NCBI GenBank assembly: GCA_017403285.1
Contig: JAFQOI010000131.1
Span: 1 to 48,350 of the forward strand
Reading direction: 5' to 3'
Origin: a bacterium
Lineage (GTDB): Bacteria; Cyanobacteriota; Vampirovibrionia; Gastranaerophilales; Gastranaerophilaceae
DNA length: 48,350 nt
This document shows positions 1 to 10,033 of this stretch, in pieces. The translations under genes were made by a program, and so were the position numbers. Numbering within the stretch: the stretch's first letter is position 1; the number at the start of each line of letters is the position of its first letter. The notes beneath the pieces were generated by a model. The model was not told the origin of the DNA and ran no database searches. It saw only the letters and a list, made by a program, of their open reading frames with translations.

Positions 1-675
1 TGAAAATTCTTTTATATATTTTAAATCAATATAGAAATTATCATTATTTAATGTGAATAAAATATATTGATTTTCCGTAACCAAATTAAAATTGAATGCA
101 TATAATTTTTGTTTTTCTATTGTTTGAATGCTGTGCGATTTAGAAAGGTTTTCTGCATCATTATTTTCAGATATTAATTTTAAATAATTGAATCCATTTT
201 CTTTGTCTTTATTTAGTTCAATAACATTGTTTAAAGCATTTATATCAACAATACTGATTTGATTTGTTTCGTTTTTATATATTTCCTTTAAAATCGAATT
301 GTTTGCAGAATAAGGGATTTTTTGAATTAAATCCTTGTCGAATGTAAAGATGTTTATTACTGCATCAGTGTGAATTGCAAAGTAGTTATTATTTGAATTT
401 ATAATAATAAACTTATTGTTTTTTTTAGGTTGATTTGGTTCAAATCCCAATAATGGACATATATCAATTGCTTTAATTATAGTTTCTTTGTAGTTGAAAA
501 TGCCAATTATACCAACAGGTAATGTTTCAGGCGCATTTAAGGTGGGAATGTTAATTACCTCAATGACATTTGTAATGTTAATTGCATATTGCTTATCTTG
601 TATAGAAAAAACAATATAACTGTCATCCGCTTTCATTCGAGTATTTTTAGTTGTTATGGGAAAATCATTGTTCAT
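1..675 (-). CDS. CheW-domain chemotaxis coupling protein (partial, C-terminus outside window)
   Basis: Reading from the ATG at 675 leftwards gives 225 codons with no stop before the window edge. Residues about 17-150 look like a CheW fold: a strand YIVFSIQDKQYAINI, then VIEVINIPTL and LPVGIIGIFNYKETIIKAIDI, the usual strand/loop order of CheW. Near the truncated end a second CheW-like start appears (QYILFTLNNDNFYIDLKYIK), so the protein probably carries two CheW domains in tandem. CheW domains couple receptors to the kinase CheA in the cytoplasm. It is divergent from the receptor and cheA genes next door, which supports a chemotaxis or surface-motility role. It could be a CheV if a receiver follows beyond the edge; that cannot be seen here. 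Confidence 0.8.
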   Translation of the reverse strand, partial: MNNDFPITTKNTRMKADDSYIVFSIQDKQYAINITNVIEVINIPTLNAPETLPVGIIGIFNYKETIIKAIDICPLLGFEPNQPKKNNKFIIINSNNNYFAIHTDAVINIFTFDKDLIQKIPYSANNSILKEIYKNETNQISIVDINALNNVIELNKDKENGFNYLKLISENNDAENLSKSHSIQTIEKQKLYAFNFNLVTENQYILFTLNNDNFYIDLKYIKEFS

Positions 676-771
676 TTTAAATTAAACCTATATAATAAGT
701 ATACTATAAATCAACGATATTAAAAACTGAAAAACGATTTATAATAAAAATATAAAAGGAGAATAAAATAA

Positions 772-1809
772 ATGACAAATAAAAATACAAGTTTAATGCA
801 GAGTTTGACTAGAAAAAATATAATGGATTCAGTTCTTCTCGGTGTTGTAACAATTGGTATTGTATGGGCTATAACATCAATCGTTGATTCTACAATGATG
901 ATAATGTCAGTTGTAGGGCTCTTGATTGCATATTTTATTTTTTATCAAATTTCAAGAAATAACTTGATAAAATCAGTTGAAAAATTAGTTGATAATGAAC
1001 TTAAAGAATTTCAAAAAATATCAGTAAAAGTTCTTCAATTGAGTGAAAAACAAAGACAATTAACAAAACGCTATATAGAAATGTTAAATGAAGTTGTTCA
1101 AACAACAAAAGTTTATAAGAATAATGCATTAAAATCAAAAGAAAAAACTCAAGGAATTGCGCAAAAAGCACAAGAAACATTTGAAGAATCAGGTAGAGAA
1201 TCTAGAGCATTAGATGAAAATATTGCATCAATGAATAATCTAAAGCAAAAAGTACAGTCTATTGCTGAATTAATTATTGAGTTAACAGATTATATCAAAC
1301 AAATAGGTTCTACCGTTAATATTGTAGAAAATATTTCAGAACAAACAAATATGTTGGCATTAAATGCTGCGGTTGAGGCGGCAAGAGCAGGTGATTACGG
1401 TAAAGGTTTTGCTGTTGTTGCTGGTGAAATCAGAAAGCTTGCTGATGAATCAAAACAGGCTACTACAAAAATTACAACACTTGTTTCTGAAATTGAACAA
1501 ACAACTTCTTCAACTGTAATGGCGACAGAAGATGGTACAAGAGAAATTGAAAAATCACTAAGATATACTGCTAGCATAAGTAGTAATATTTCTTCATTAG
1601 TTAATAAAATGAAAGATCTGAGTATTAATATCAACGATGTTTTAACTAGTGCAATTGAACAGCAAACTATAACAAATGAAGTGCTTGAAACTGTTGAAAA
1701 TATGCAAAAAGGTATTTCTGAATCAATTAATACTCTTGAAGAAAATATTGAAAATATTAGAACATTCTCAGAAATTTCAACAAATATTAAAGATAATATT
1801 GTTAACTAA
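772..1809 (+). CDS. Methyl-accepting chemotaxis protein, short, no periplasmic sensor
   Basis: 345 aa. Two hydrophobic segments (about residues 18-40 and 42-61) form a tight hairpin with almost no loop, so there is no extracytoplasmic ligand domain. The rest is a long helical coiled coil ending in the MCP signalling tip, with [20 protein letters not shown] and then [18 protein letters not shown] (about 187-225). This is the receptor region that contacts CheW and CheA. No HAMP domain is obvious, and the protein is shorter than typical 500-650 aa receptors. The start is supported by AGGAG about 9 nt upstream of ATG 772. It lies 11 nt before cheA, so the two are probably co-transcribed. The signal sensed is probably internal or membrane-borne (inference). 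Confidence 0.92.
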   Translation: MTNKNTSLMQSLTRKNIMDSVLLGVVTIGIVWAITSIVDSTMMIMSVVGLLIAYFIFYQISRNNLIKSVEKLVDNELKEFQKISVKVLQLSEKQRQLTKRYIEMLNEVVQTTKVYKNNALKSKEKTQGIAQKAQETFEESGRESRALDENIASMNNLKQKVQSIAELIIELTDYIKQIGSTVNIVENISEQTNMLALNAAVEAARAGDYGKGFAVVAGEIRKLADESKQATTKITTLVSEIEQTTSSTVMATEDGTREIEKSLRYTASISSNISSLVNKMKDLSININDVLTSAIEQQTITNEVLETVENMQKGISESINTLEENIENIRTFSEISTNIKDNIVN

Positions 1810-1820
1810 CGGGACTTTTT

Positions 1821-4800
1821 ATGAACTATAACCCCGAAGAATATAAAGAAATACTTAGTATATTTAAAGCGGAAAGCGAAGAAATAATTCAGTCATTAAA
1901 TGATGGCTTTATGGAGTTGGAAAAAGACCCAGAAGATAAGACTCCGATAAAAAAATTATTTCAAAGCGCTCATTCGATTAAAGGTGCGGCTAGAATGCTT
2001 GGTTTTAATGGTATTCAAGATATTGCTCACAAATTAGAAGATATTTTGACTTTTTGGAAGAAAGATGGCATCAAAATCGATGCTGATTCTTTTGATATCA
2101 TTTATGATGTTTGTGATTTTCTTTTGGATGCAGTTTCAAAGTCTGTTCAACAACAATCTGATTATTATGATATTAATTTTGCAAAAGTTTTAACTGAGTT
2201 AGATTCCTTTATTCAAGCAAAGAATATACGCTCAAGTGAAGTTAGTGATGAAACATCTTCCTTTGATATCAACTCTCAAATAACTGACATTAATGCTGTT
2301 CTTTTAGAACTATTATTTGTTCTTGATAAAGGGAGTAATGAGGAAAATATTGAAGAAATTATAATGGTAATTTCTGATAATTTAGATATTCTTCATAATT
2401 TATTCCAGAAAAGTGGCTTTGAAGAACTTTCAAATCACATATCTTTAATAATAAGCCAGTTATCTTCAAGTATAAATAATCCTGAAAAACTTGAAATTAT
2501 AAAAGAAAAAATAATAGAACTAAAGACAAAAATTTATGATACGTTAAATGTGAGTTTTATGCCAATAAGTAAGCCTCACAGTGCTGATGCTGAAAACATT
2601 GAGGATACAAAAATAAATGATGATAAAGTAGAAGAGTCTTTTTCTTTTATACAAAAGAATGTATCGAAAATAAAAAATGATAAAAAATTTTTTAATCAGC
2701 TTAAGCCTAAGTTTGAGTTGATAGAAAGTAGTGTAGAAAATCAAAATGTAAAAGACATTATAAATAAGATAGTTTCTATTTTAGAATTATTGCATAAAGA
2801 TAATAAATCAATTGATAATGATTGTTATATGACTATTTTGCAAGGATTATATTTTGCAAAAAAAATAAATTCAGATAATTCTTCAGCAACACTTGGTAGT
2901 TTTAATCTACTTATGCAAAGACTTAATGTTGTTGAAGATATTCTTTTGGGACCTAAAAAATCGGAAATACTAATTTCATCAAAAAAATCTGATGTTAATT
3001 CTGTTCAATCTCATCCAGATATAGACATAATTAAGAGAAATCTCAACTCTTATGAGTTACAAGAAATTAAAACACTAAGGGTTGACTCTTCTAAAGTTGA
3101 TAATTTGATTTCTCAAACAGGAGAGCTCCTTATAAATGGAATAAAAAATAGAGAGCATTTGCGTGAACTTTCTGATATTAATCTCAAATTAATACAGTGG
3201 AATAGTGAAGGCAAAAAAATTGTAAATTATCTTAAGTATCTCGAAAAAAGAGGATTTTTCAGCTTAGAGTATGATGAATCGTCTTCTCTTTTTTATAAAA
3301 AAATCCAATCTTTTTTGCTAAATAATAATGATGTAATAAATGAAATACAAAATGATTTTGGTCATTTGTATAATATAATTTCCGAAGATGATAATAAACT
3401 TCATCAAACGGCTATGGAAATTGAAAATATTGCAAAAGGTATTAGAATATTGCCTTTGGCAACCATCTTTCATTCTTTTCCGAGAATGATTAGAGATATT
3501 GCAATAGAAAATAATAAAAAAATTGATTTTGTTGTCTCTGGTAGTGATACAACTGTTGATAAAAAATTAATTGAAGAAATAAAGATGCCGTTAATTCATA
3601 TTTTGAGAAATGCTGTTTCTCATGGTATAGAAGCGCCAGAGGAAAGAGAAAAAAATGGTAAACTACCAGTTGGTGTAGTTAAACTTTCTGCAAAACAAGA
3701 AGATAATAATGTTATATTGACAATTGAAGATGATGGTTATGGTATAAATCTTGAAAAAGTAAAGAAGAGTGCTATAAAAAGAGGGCTTTTACTTACTGAT
3801 GAAGTTGACAATTTTTCTAATGAACAATTGATGAAACTATTATTTCTACCTGGATTTTCTACCAATGAGTCCATAGATGAAATATCTGGTAGAGGTATTG
3901 GACTAGACATTGTAAAAACAAAAATAAATAATTTAAATGGTGATATACAGATTGATTCTGTATTAAATAAAGGGTGTCGTGTAACGATAAAATTGCCGCT
4001 TGCAATGTCAACATTGAAAACATTTATTATTCTTATAAATGAACAAAAGTATGCGATACCTGTCAGTGCAATTAAATTTGTCAAAAAAATCAAAAAAGAA
4101 GAAATTTTTATTAGGAATAACGTAAGTTATATAATTTATGATGGGCATTCTATTCCTATACATTCACTTTCCAATGTTTTTGGCGAAAAATTCTTAAATA
4201 TACAAGATGGTGAATTGACAATAATAATTGTTGAAAATCAGGACCAGCAAGTTGCTTTTATAGTTGATAAATTGTTAGGTGATCAAGAAGTATTCCATAA
4301 AAAATTGGTCCCTCCTATTGTAAAAATCAAGAATATTAGCGGTTTTACCACACTTTCAACAGGAGAAATTTGTCTTATCATTAATCCTTATGATCTCATC
4401 AAAAATACGACATCAACAATGGATGATCATTCTTTTATTTCAACTCATTTGAATGATAAAGCAGATTTTGAAAAATGTAAAAAACTAAAAGTTTTATTCT
4501 ATGATGATGGAAACATTAATTACATAAGAGAGGACTTAATTAACGAGTTTGAAAGTATTGTATCTTTTGACAATGTATACGTTTTATATGATTATCTTCA
4601 AAAAAATGATGTTGATTTGTTTATTTCTAAAATAAATTATCAAAATGATGAACTAATTAGTTTATTTAAGTTCATTAAAAATGATGAAAATTTAAATAAA
4701 ATCAAAATTGTTGTATTCTCTGATATGGCATCTTTGGACTTAAAAACAGTAATGAGACAGTTTAACCCAGATTTATATGTAAAAACAGAGGATTACGACA

Positions 4801-4838
4801 AGGAACATTTCCTTATTTCATTAAAAGAATATATTTAA
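1821..4838 (+). CDS. cheA: Chemotaxis histidine kinase CheA with degenerate C-terminal receiver
   Basis: 1005 aa. An HPt domain at 1-120 carries the phosphorylatable His51 in SAHSIKGAARMLG. Residues about 130-400 are helical, without a recognisable P2 (CheY-docking) domain. The dimerisation region starts near 417 (RVDSSKVDNLISQTGELL). The ATPase has an N-box near 592 (HILRNAVSHGIE), a G1 box (DDGYGI, about 637) and a G2 box (GRGIGLDIVK, about 690). A CheW-like P5 domain spans about 730-860. The last 120 residues look like a receiver (KVLFYDD, then a C-terminal Lys in LYVKTED). At the phospho-acceptor position the sequence is DLFISKINY, with Lys where Asp is expected. It phosphorylates response regulators under receptor control. 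The length suggests a pilus or gliding type hybrid CheA, but the terminal receiver is probably not phosphorylated. Confidence 0.93.
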   Translation: MNYNPEEYKEILSIFKAESEEIIQSLNDGFMELEKDPEDKTPIKKLFQSAHSIKGAARMLGFNGIQDIAHKLEDILTFWKKDGIKIDADSFDIIYDVCDFLLDAVSKSVQQQSDYYDINFAKVLTELDSFIQAKNIRSSEVSDETSSFDINSQITDINAVLLELLFVLDKGSNEENIEEIIMVISDNLDILHNLFQKSGFEELSNHISLIISQLSSSINNPEKLEIIKEKIIELKTKIYDTLNVSFMPISKPHSADAENIEDTKINDDKVEESFSFIQKNVSKIKNDKKFFNQLKPKFELIESSVENQNVKDIINKIVSILELLHKDNKSIDNDCYMTILQGLYFAKKINSDNSSATLGSFNLLMQRLNVVEDILLGPKKSEILISSKKSDVNSVQSHPDIDIIKRNLNSYELQEIKTLRVDSSKVDNLISQTGELLINGIKNREHLRELSDINLKLIQWNSEGKKIVNYLKYLEKRGFFSLEYDESSSLFYKKIQSFLLNNNDVINEIQNDFGHLYNIISEDDNKLHQTAMEIENIAKGIRILPLATIFHSFPRMIRDIAIENNKKIDFVVSGSDTTVDKKLIEEIKMPLIHILRNAVSHGIEAPEEREKNGKLPVGVVKLSAKQEDNNVILTIEDDGYGINLEKVKKSAIKRGLLLTDEVDNFSNEQLMKLLFLPGFSTNESIDEISGRGIGLDIVKTKINNLNGDIQIDSVLNKGCRVTIKLPLAMSTLKTFIILINEQKYAIPVSAIKFVKKIKKEEIFIRNNVSYIIYDGHSIPIHSLSNVFGEKFLNIQDGELTIIIVENQDQQVAFIVDKLLGDQEVFHKKLVPPIVKIKNISGFTTLSTGEICLIINPYDLIKNTTSTMDDHSFISTHLNDKADFEKCKKLKVLFYDDGNINYIREDLINEFESIVSFDNVYVLYDYLQKNDVDLFISKINYQNDELISLFKFIKNDENLNKIKIVVFSDMASLDLKTVMRQFNPDLYVKTEDYDKEHFLISLKEYI

Positions 4839-4844
4839 AAGTTT

Positions 4845-5525
4845 TTATACTGGTGTTTCAGTTTTTTCTTCAACTTCTTTTATGTATTCATATCCAGACA
4901 TATCAGCAATTTTTCGTCCCCATTCGTCAATGATTGCTTCAAGTTCTTGGTCGTGTGAAATAGGCTCTCCAATAGATACAACAATTTCTCCTTTGAAAGG
5001 AATCCAATTGTATTTTTCGCATCCTGTAATAGAGATTGGTAAAATGTCTGTTTTCATTTGTTTTGCAATAACAGCAACACCCTTGTTTATTTTTTCAATT
5101 TTTTTGTTTTTTCTTATTCCGCCTTGTGGAAATATTCCAAGTTTCCATTTGTTTGTCTTAAATACATTAATAGTGGTTTTAATAGTTGAAACTTCTAATT
5201 TTTCTCTGTTTACGGCAAAAGCACCCAGTCCATCAATTAAAAAGGCCAAAAATTCATTTTCAAAAAGTTCTTTTTTTGCCATAAAAGCAGTGGGCTCTTT
5301 AATTGCTTCAGCAACTAAGAATGGGTCAAAATAGGAAATGTGATTTCCTGCTGCAATATAGTTTCTATCTGTTGGTATATTTTCTCTGCCAATAAATTTT
5401 ATCTTATATAATATAGGAAGTAGAGTTCTGGGCACTAGCCAGCGTCCAAAAGCTTGAAATCTACATTTCCCTTCTGTAAAATCAGATACTTCTCTTTTTG
5501 TATAGTTTTTTTTCTTTTTATCCAT
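4845..5525 (-). CDS. 1-acyl-sn-glycerol-3-phosphate acyltransferase (PlsC family), copy 2
   Basis: 226 aa from ATG 5525. I prefer this start over an in-frame TTG 18 nt upstream because AGGAAA lies just before the ATG. The acyltransferase HX4D motif is NHISYFDP, and the glycerophosphate-binding block reads GIFPQGGIR (consensus FPEGTR, with Glu replaced by Gln and an inserted Gly). Family members acylate lysophosphatidate to phosphatidate at the inner membrane. It follows a second PlsC gene with a 10-nt gap and shares its layout (NHIxxFDP, AFAVNREKLEVSTIKT against AFAVDREKVEVSTIKT), so this is a tandem duplication. Which copy is the housekeeping PlsC, and whether one acylates another acceptor, cannot be told. 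Confidence 0.88.
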   Translation of the reverse strand: MDKKKKNYTKREVSDFTEGKCRFQAFGRWLVPRTLLPILYKIKFIGRENIPTDRNYIAAGNHISYFDPFLVAEAIKEPTAFMAKKELFENEFLAFLIDGLGAFAVNREKLEVSTIKTTINVFKTNKWKLGIFPQGGIRKNKKIEKINKGVAVIAKQMKTDILPISITGCEKYNWIPFKGEIVVSIGEPISHDQELEAIIDEWGRKIADMSGYEYIKEVEEKTETPV

Positions 5526-5535
5526 TTTATTTTTC

Positions 5536-6180
5536 CTATGCAATTATTGGAGTATATTCAAGTTCTGCTAATTTGCTAACTGTAGTTGCCCATTTTTCTA
5601 CTATTTCTTCAATAGAACCTTTGCAGGAAATTGCTGGTCCAACGCTGAATTGTATATCTTTTTTCTTAGATTTTGGATTTTCTTTTATTAATATTCCAAC
5701 AGGCAAAATATCTATATCCATTTTTTTTGCAATAGAAGCAAAACCTGTTGTAAAATTTTCAAGTTTTCCGTTAGTACATCTTGTTCCTTGAGGGAATATG
5801 CCCAAGTGCCATTTTGTCTTTTTTACGGAAAGAGCAGTCTTAATTGTGGAAACTTCTACTTTTTCTCTATCAACTGCAAATGCACCACACCCATCCATTA
5901 ACAACATAGACCAAAATTTCTCAAATAATTGAACTTTTGCCATATATGCAATAGTCATGTTTAGTGTTGCTGCAATAGAAAACGGGTCAAATCCTGTTAT
6001 ATGGTTGCCTGCAACAATATATTTTTTCGTTCTATCTATATTTTCAAGTCCTTTAGTTTTCTTTAGATTGTATTTAACTCTTACGATATTTAAAATTACA
6101 ATGTTGCAAGCAATGTATTGAAAAATTTTTCTAAATAAATTGAATTCTTTTGGTGTTCTTGTTGAAAATTTTGATGCCAT
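5536..6180 (-). CDS. 1-acyl-sn-glycerol-3-phosphate acyltransferase (PlsC family), copy 1
   Basis: 214 aa. The catalytic NHITGFDP (HX4D) lies near residue 55, and GIFPQGTR is the acyl-acceptor block. AAAGG precedes the ATG. The protein is basic and close to the family length of about 200-240 aa. It is the first gene of a two-gene minus-strand unit with the paralogue at 4845-5525; the stop of this gene overlaps the ribosome-binding site of the next. Known role of the family: transfer of a fatty acyl chain to lysophosphatidic acid in phospholipid synthesis. Its FPQGTR matches the consensus better than its neighbour, so it is the better candidate for the true PlsC (inference). Confidence 0.88.
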   Translation of the reverse strand: MASKFSTRTPKEFNLFRKIFQYIACNIVILNIVRVKYNLKKTKGLENIDRTKKYIVAGNHITGFDPFSIAATLNMTIAYMAKVQLFEKFWSMLLMDGCGAFAVDREKVEVSTIKTALSVKKTKWHLGIFPQGTRCTNGKLENFTTGFASIAKKMDIDILPVGILIKENPKSKKKDIQFSVGPAISCKGSIEEIVEKWATTVSKLAELEYTPIIA

Positions 6181-6238
6181 ATTGACCTTTTCTATTTTAT
6201 CTACAGTGTAATTATAACAGAAAAAAATAATATTTTAC

Positions 6239-6267
6239 TTGAATTTAGGTTATGTTTAATTTATAAA
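6239..6267 (+). promoter_or_regulatory. Sigma70-type promoter of gapA
   Basis: TTGAAT at 6239-6244 and TATAAA at 6262-6267 are separated by 17 nt, about 50 nt upstream of the gapA start. A strong AGAGGAG ribosome-binding site follows. This fits a highly expressed glycolytic gene. Confidence 0.6.
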
Positions 6268-6301
6268 TAGCTCATAGACAATAAATCATGGTAGGTAATA
6301 A

Positions 6302-7321
<1,020 letters not shown>

Positions 7322-7340
7322 TTGATTGAATTAATCATAT

Positions 7341-7372
7341 AAAAACCACCCTGATAAAGGGTGGTTTTTTTT
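7341..7372 (+). terminator. Rho-independent terminator of gapA
   Basis: Stem AACCACCC / GGGTGGTT with loop TGATAAA, followed by a run of T. It lies 20 nt after the gapA stop. Confidence 0.92.
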
Positions 7373-7422
7373 GACTTCTGTTTTTATATCCTGTATCTTA
7401 TTTTATATAATTTGGAGTTTAA

Positions 7423-8940
7423 ATGAAAAAATTTATTTTTATATTTTTTGTTTTAATTTTTGTTTCTTTAGTTATTTTACTTTTGATGACAAAAAACTTA
7501 TCTTCAGATACAAATATGACAAAATATTACTATCTTCGTTGGGAGAAAACTTTTACTAGAGAATATACTCATTCTTTAAAACAAAAATATCCTAAAATTT
7601 TAAAGTATAATGATTTGATTTCAAAGAATTTTGAGACGGTAATTATTGATGAAACAAAAAGGGATTTGTCTCAAATTGACAAGATATATCTTTATTCTCC
7701 ATTTGAATTTAAACGCAATAAATCCGGCTTAATTGGTGTTTGGGAGAAAGAAACAGGGATAAAAATCATTCCTCAAAAGTATAAATATTTGATGCCTTGT
7801 AAGCCTATGATGTACGGAATGTTTTTTATTGCAAAAGAAAAAAACATTACTAAACTACTTGCTTATAATGGTGATGTATTATTTGAAGCACAATATGATG
7901 AATTTGAGCCAACGTATTATGGTATTCAAACTGAATATAATGATAGATATGGAATGGTTTCTTATGAAGGAGTAGAAATTCTTAAGCCAGAGTATGATGA
8001 AATTGTTGCGCAAGAACACTTTTGTGAATCTGGCGGACGTTATTATATAGCGAAAAAAGATGATTTCTATACTGTCGTCGATAACAAAGGAAACACAATT
8101 ATTCCACTTCAAAATGAATATGAAATTCAGCGTATGGATGGAGTGTTTTTTCAAATTGAAAAAGACTACAAAAAGGGTGTGATTGATTCTTTTGGTGATA
8201 TTGTTGTTAAACCTTTATATGACCTTGTAAAAGTTGCTTATACTGAAAATTATAATGATAGTTATTTTACTGTTTGTAGTGAAAACAAATGTGGAACTAT
8301 AGATTTGTCTGGGGAACAAGGTCTTCCATTGAAATTTGATCCTCAAATTGTAAGACTTGGTAAAAAAAGTTATGCTGTAAGTTCATCAGATACATTGATG
8401 AGAATTGTTAATGATAAAGGAAGAAGAGTTTCTTTTAAAAAGTATCCAAGTATTCATAGATTTACACATAAATATGCTCAAATTAATGATAAAGGGCTTG
8501 GAGTTATTAATTTGAAGGGAAAATTAGTCATGAAGCCACGACAAGATATTGCCTTTATATCAAGTGCTTCTGATAACGGATTGTTTCTTGTTTTTAGTAA
8601 TGGCAAATATGGGGTTATACATAAAAACAAATTTATTGCTGAACCTATATATTTGAAAGGATATTTCTATAAAGGCCACGTTATGCTTCTGACAAAAGAA
8701 GGCAAAAAGAAATATTATTATATTGCATCATTTAAAGATTTCCTCCGACATAAAGGAAAACTTAATAAAATGCTAAAGGTTAGAGCAAAAAATTTTACCA
8801 AAACAATTGATCCAAATTGTTTTCTTATAAAGAATGAAAAAGGTGAAGAAATTCAACTTTGTAAGAGTAACAATGATGGGCTTTTACAAAAATTTACAAA
8901 ATTTATTTATGCTTGGTATAAAAAAGTTTTTTTAAGATGA
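7423..8940 (+). CDS. Membrane-anchored WG-repeat protein
   Basis: 505 aa, starting at an ATG with GGAG 6 nt upstream. Residues about 4-24 are one strongly hydrophobic segment, a signal anchor or uncleaved signal. The body holds repeated units of the WG/KWG type: an aromatic-Gly step, two short strands and a turn with D.[KG]G (RYGMVSYEGVEILKPEYDEI, GVIDSFGDIVVKPLYDLV, GLGVINLKGKLVMKPRQDI, KYGVIHKNKFIAEPIY). WG repeats form beta-propeller-like or solenoid surfaces and are common in bacterial secreted proteins without a fixed function. The C-terminal 80 residues are basic and leave the repeat pattern. It probably works outside the inner membrane, perhaps binding proteins or wall material (inference). 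Confidence 0.8.
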   Translation: MKKFIFIFFVLIFVSLVILLLMTKNLSSDTNMTKYYYLRWEKTFTREYTHSLKQKYPKILKYNDLISKNFETVIIDETKRDLSQIDKIYLYSPFEFKRNKSGLIGVWEKETGIKIIPQKYKYLMPCKPMMYGMFFIAKEKNITKLLAYNGDVLFEAQYDEFEPTYYGIQTEYNDRYGMVSYEGVEILKPEYDEIVAQEHFCESGGRYYIAKKDDFYTVVDNKGNTIIPLQNEYEIQRMDGVFFQIEKDYKKGVIDSFGDIVVKPLYDLVKVAYTENYNDSYFTVCSENKCGTIDLSGEQGLPLKFDPQIVRLGKKSYAVSSSDTLMRIVNDKGRRVSFKKYPSIHRFTHKYAQINDKGLGVINLKGKLVMKPRQDIAFISSASDNGLFLVFSNGKYGVIHKNKFIAEPIYLKGYFYKGHVMLLTKEGKKKYYYIASFKDFLRHKGKLNKMLKVRAKNFTKTIDPNCFLIKNEKGEEIQLCKSNNDGLLQKFTKFIYAWYKKVFLR

Positions 8941-9126
8941 GTCTAAAAATAGTAGTATTTTCAAGTCCTTTTTTTTAATAATAAAATCAAATATTCCTAA
9001 ACAGAGAAAATAACGTAAAATTTTTCCAAAATTAACGTCCAAAAGTGTATTAAATACAATAATTGTTTTAAAAATTTTCATGTTTGGTATACAATGTTAT
9101 GGCTATATATAAGAGGATTTATAATC

Positions 9127-10008
9127 GTGGGTTTAACATTTCAAGAATTAATATTAAATTTGTCTAAATTTTGGTCTGATTATGGCTGTATAATTCAGCA
9201 ACCATACGATATAGAAAAAGGTGCAAGTACAATGAATCCTGCAACTTTTTTGCGTTCATTAGGTCCTGAACCTTGGAATACAGCAATGGTTGAGCCTTGT
9301 CGTAGACCTACAGATGCTAGATATGGTGAAAATCCAAATAGATTAGGACACTATTTTCAATACCAAGTTATTCTAAAACCGTCACCGAAAGATTCTCAAG
9401 AATTGTATTTAAAAAGTTTAGAAGCAATGGGTATTGATTTATCTAAGCATGATGTAAGATTTGTCGAAGATAACTGGGAATCACCAACATTAGGTGCTGC
9501 TGGAGTTGGTTGGGAAGTTTGGCTGGATGGTATGGAAATTACTCAATTTACATATTTTCAACAAGTTGGTGGTTTGGAAATTAGACCAGTTGCCTTAGAA
9601 ATTACATACGGACTTGAACGTATTGCAATGTATTTGCAAAACGTTGATTCTGTTTATGATGTAATGTGGAATAAAGAATTAAAGTATGGTGAAATATACT
9701 TACAAAATGAAATAGAACAATCAAAATATAATTTTGAATATTCAAGTGCAGAAAGATTATTTAAAATGTTTGATTTGTTTCAATCTGAAGTTGAATCGTG
9801 TGTTGAAGCAAAGATAGTTCTTCCTGCTTATGATTATGTATTAAAATGTTCGCACACATTTAATTTGCTTGATGCAAGAGGTGTTATAAGCCGTGATGAA
9901 AGAATTAATTACATAAACAGAGTCAGAAGAATGGCTGCAATGGTTGCTCAACTATACGTTGAACAGAGAAAAGAACTTGGGTTCCCTCTATTGAAAAAAC
10001 AATCATAA
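9127..10008 (+). CDS. glyQ: Glycyl-tRNA synthetase alpha subunit
   Basis: 293 aa from GTG 9127. The frame is open further upstream, but AAGAGGA lies 9 nt before this GTG, and the family starts at (M)TFQ-LIL, matching [19 protein letters not shown]. Class II synthetase signatures are visible: [20 protein letters not shown], then AYVEPCRRP-like [19 protein letters not shown] and [20 protein letters not shown]. With the beta subunit (GlyS) it forms the alpha2beta2 enzyme that charges tRNA-Gly. glyS is not adjacent here and must lie elsewhere. The 25-nt gap to the permease downstream suggests co-transcription. Confidence 0.97.
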   Translation: MGLTFQELILNLSKFWSDYGCIIQQPYDIEKGASTMNPATFLRSLGPEPWNTAMVEPCRRPTDARYGENPNRLGHYFQYQVILKPSPKDSQELYLKSLEAMGIDLSKHDVRFVEDNWESPTLGAAGVGWEVWLDGMEITQFTYFQQVGGLEIRPVALEITYGLERIAMYLQNVDSVYDVMWNKELKYGEIYLQNEIEQSKYNFEYSSAERLFKMFDLFQSEVESCVEAKIVLPAYDYVLKCSHTFNLLDARGVISRDERINYINRVRRMAAMVAQLYVEQRKELGFPLLKKQS

Positions 10009-10033
10009 GAAGTATAGAAAAGGAAAAATATTA

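Noticed and set aside
7371-7559. 62-codon frame starting at the gapA terminator
   Set aside because: It overlaps the WG-repeat gene in another frame, lacks an SD sequence and begins in the terminator T-run.
9094-9126. Upstream in-frame extension of glyQ
   Set aside because: The extra residues do not match GlyQ, and the GTG at 9127 has the only good SD sequence.
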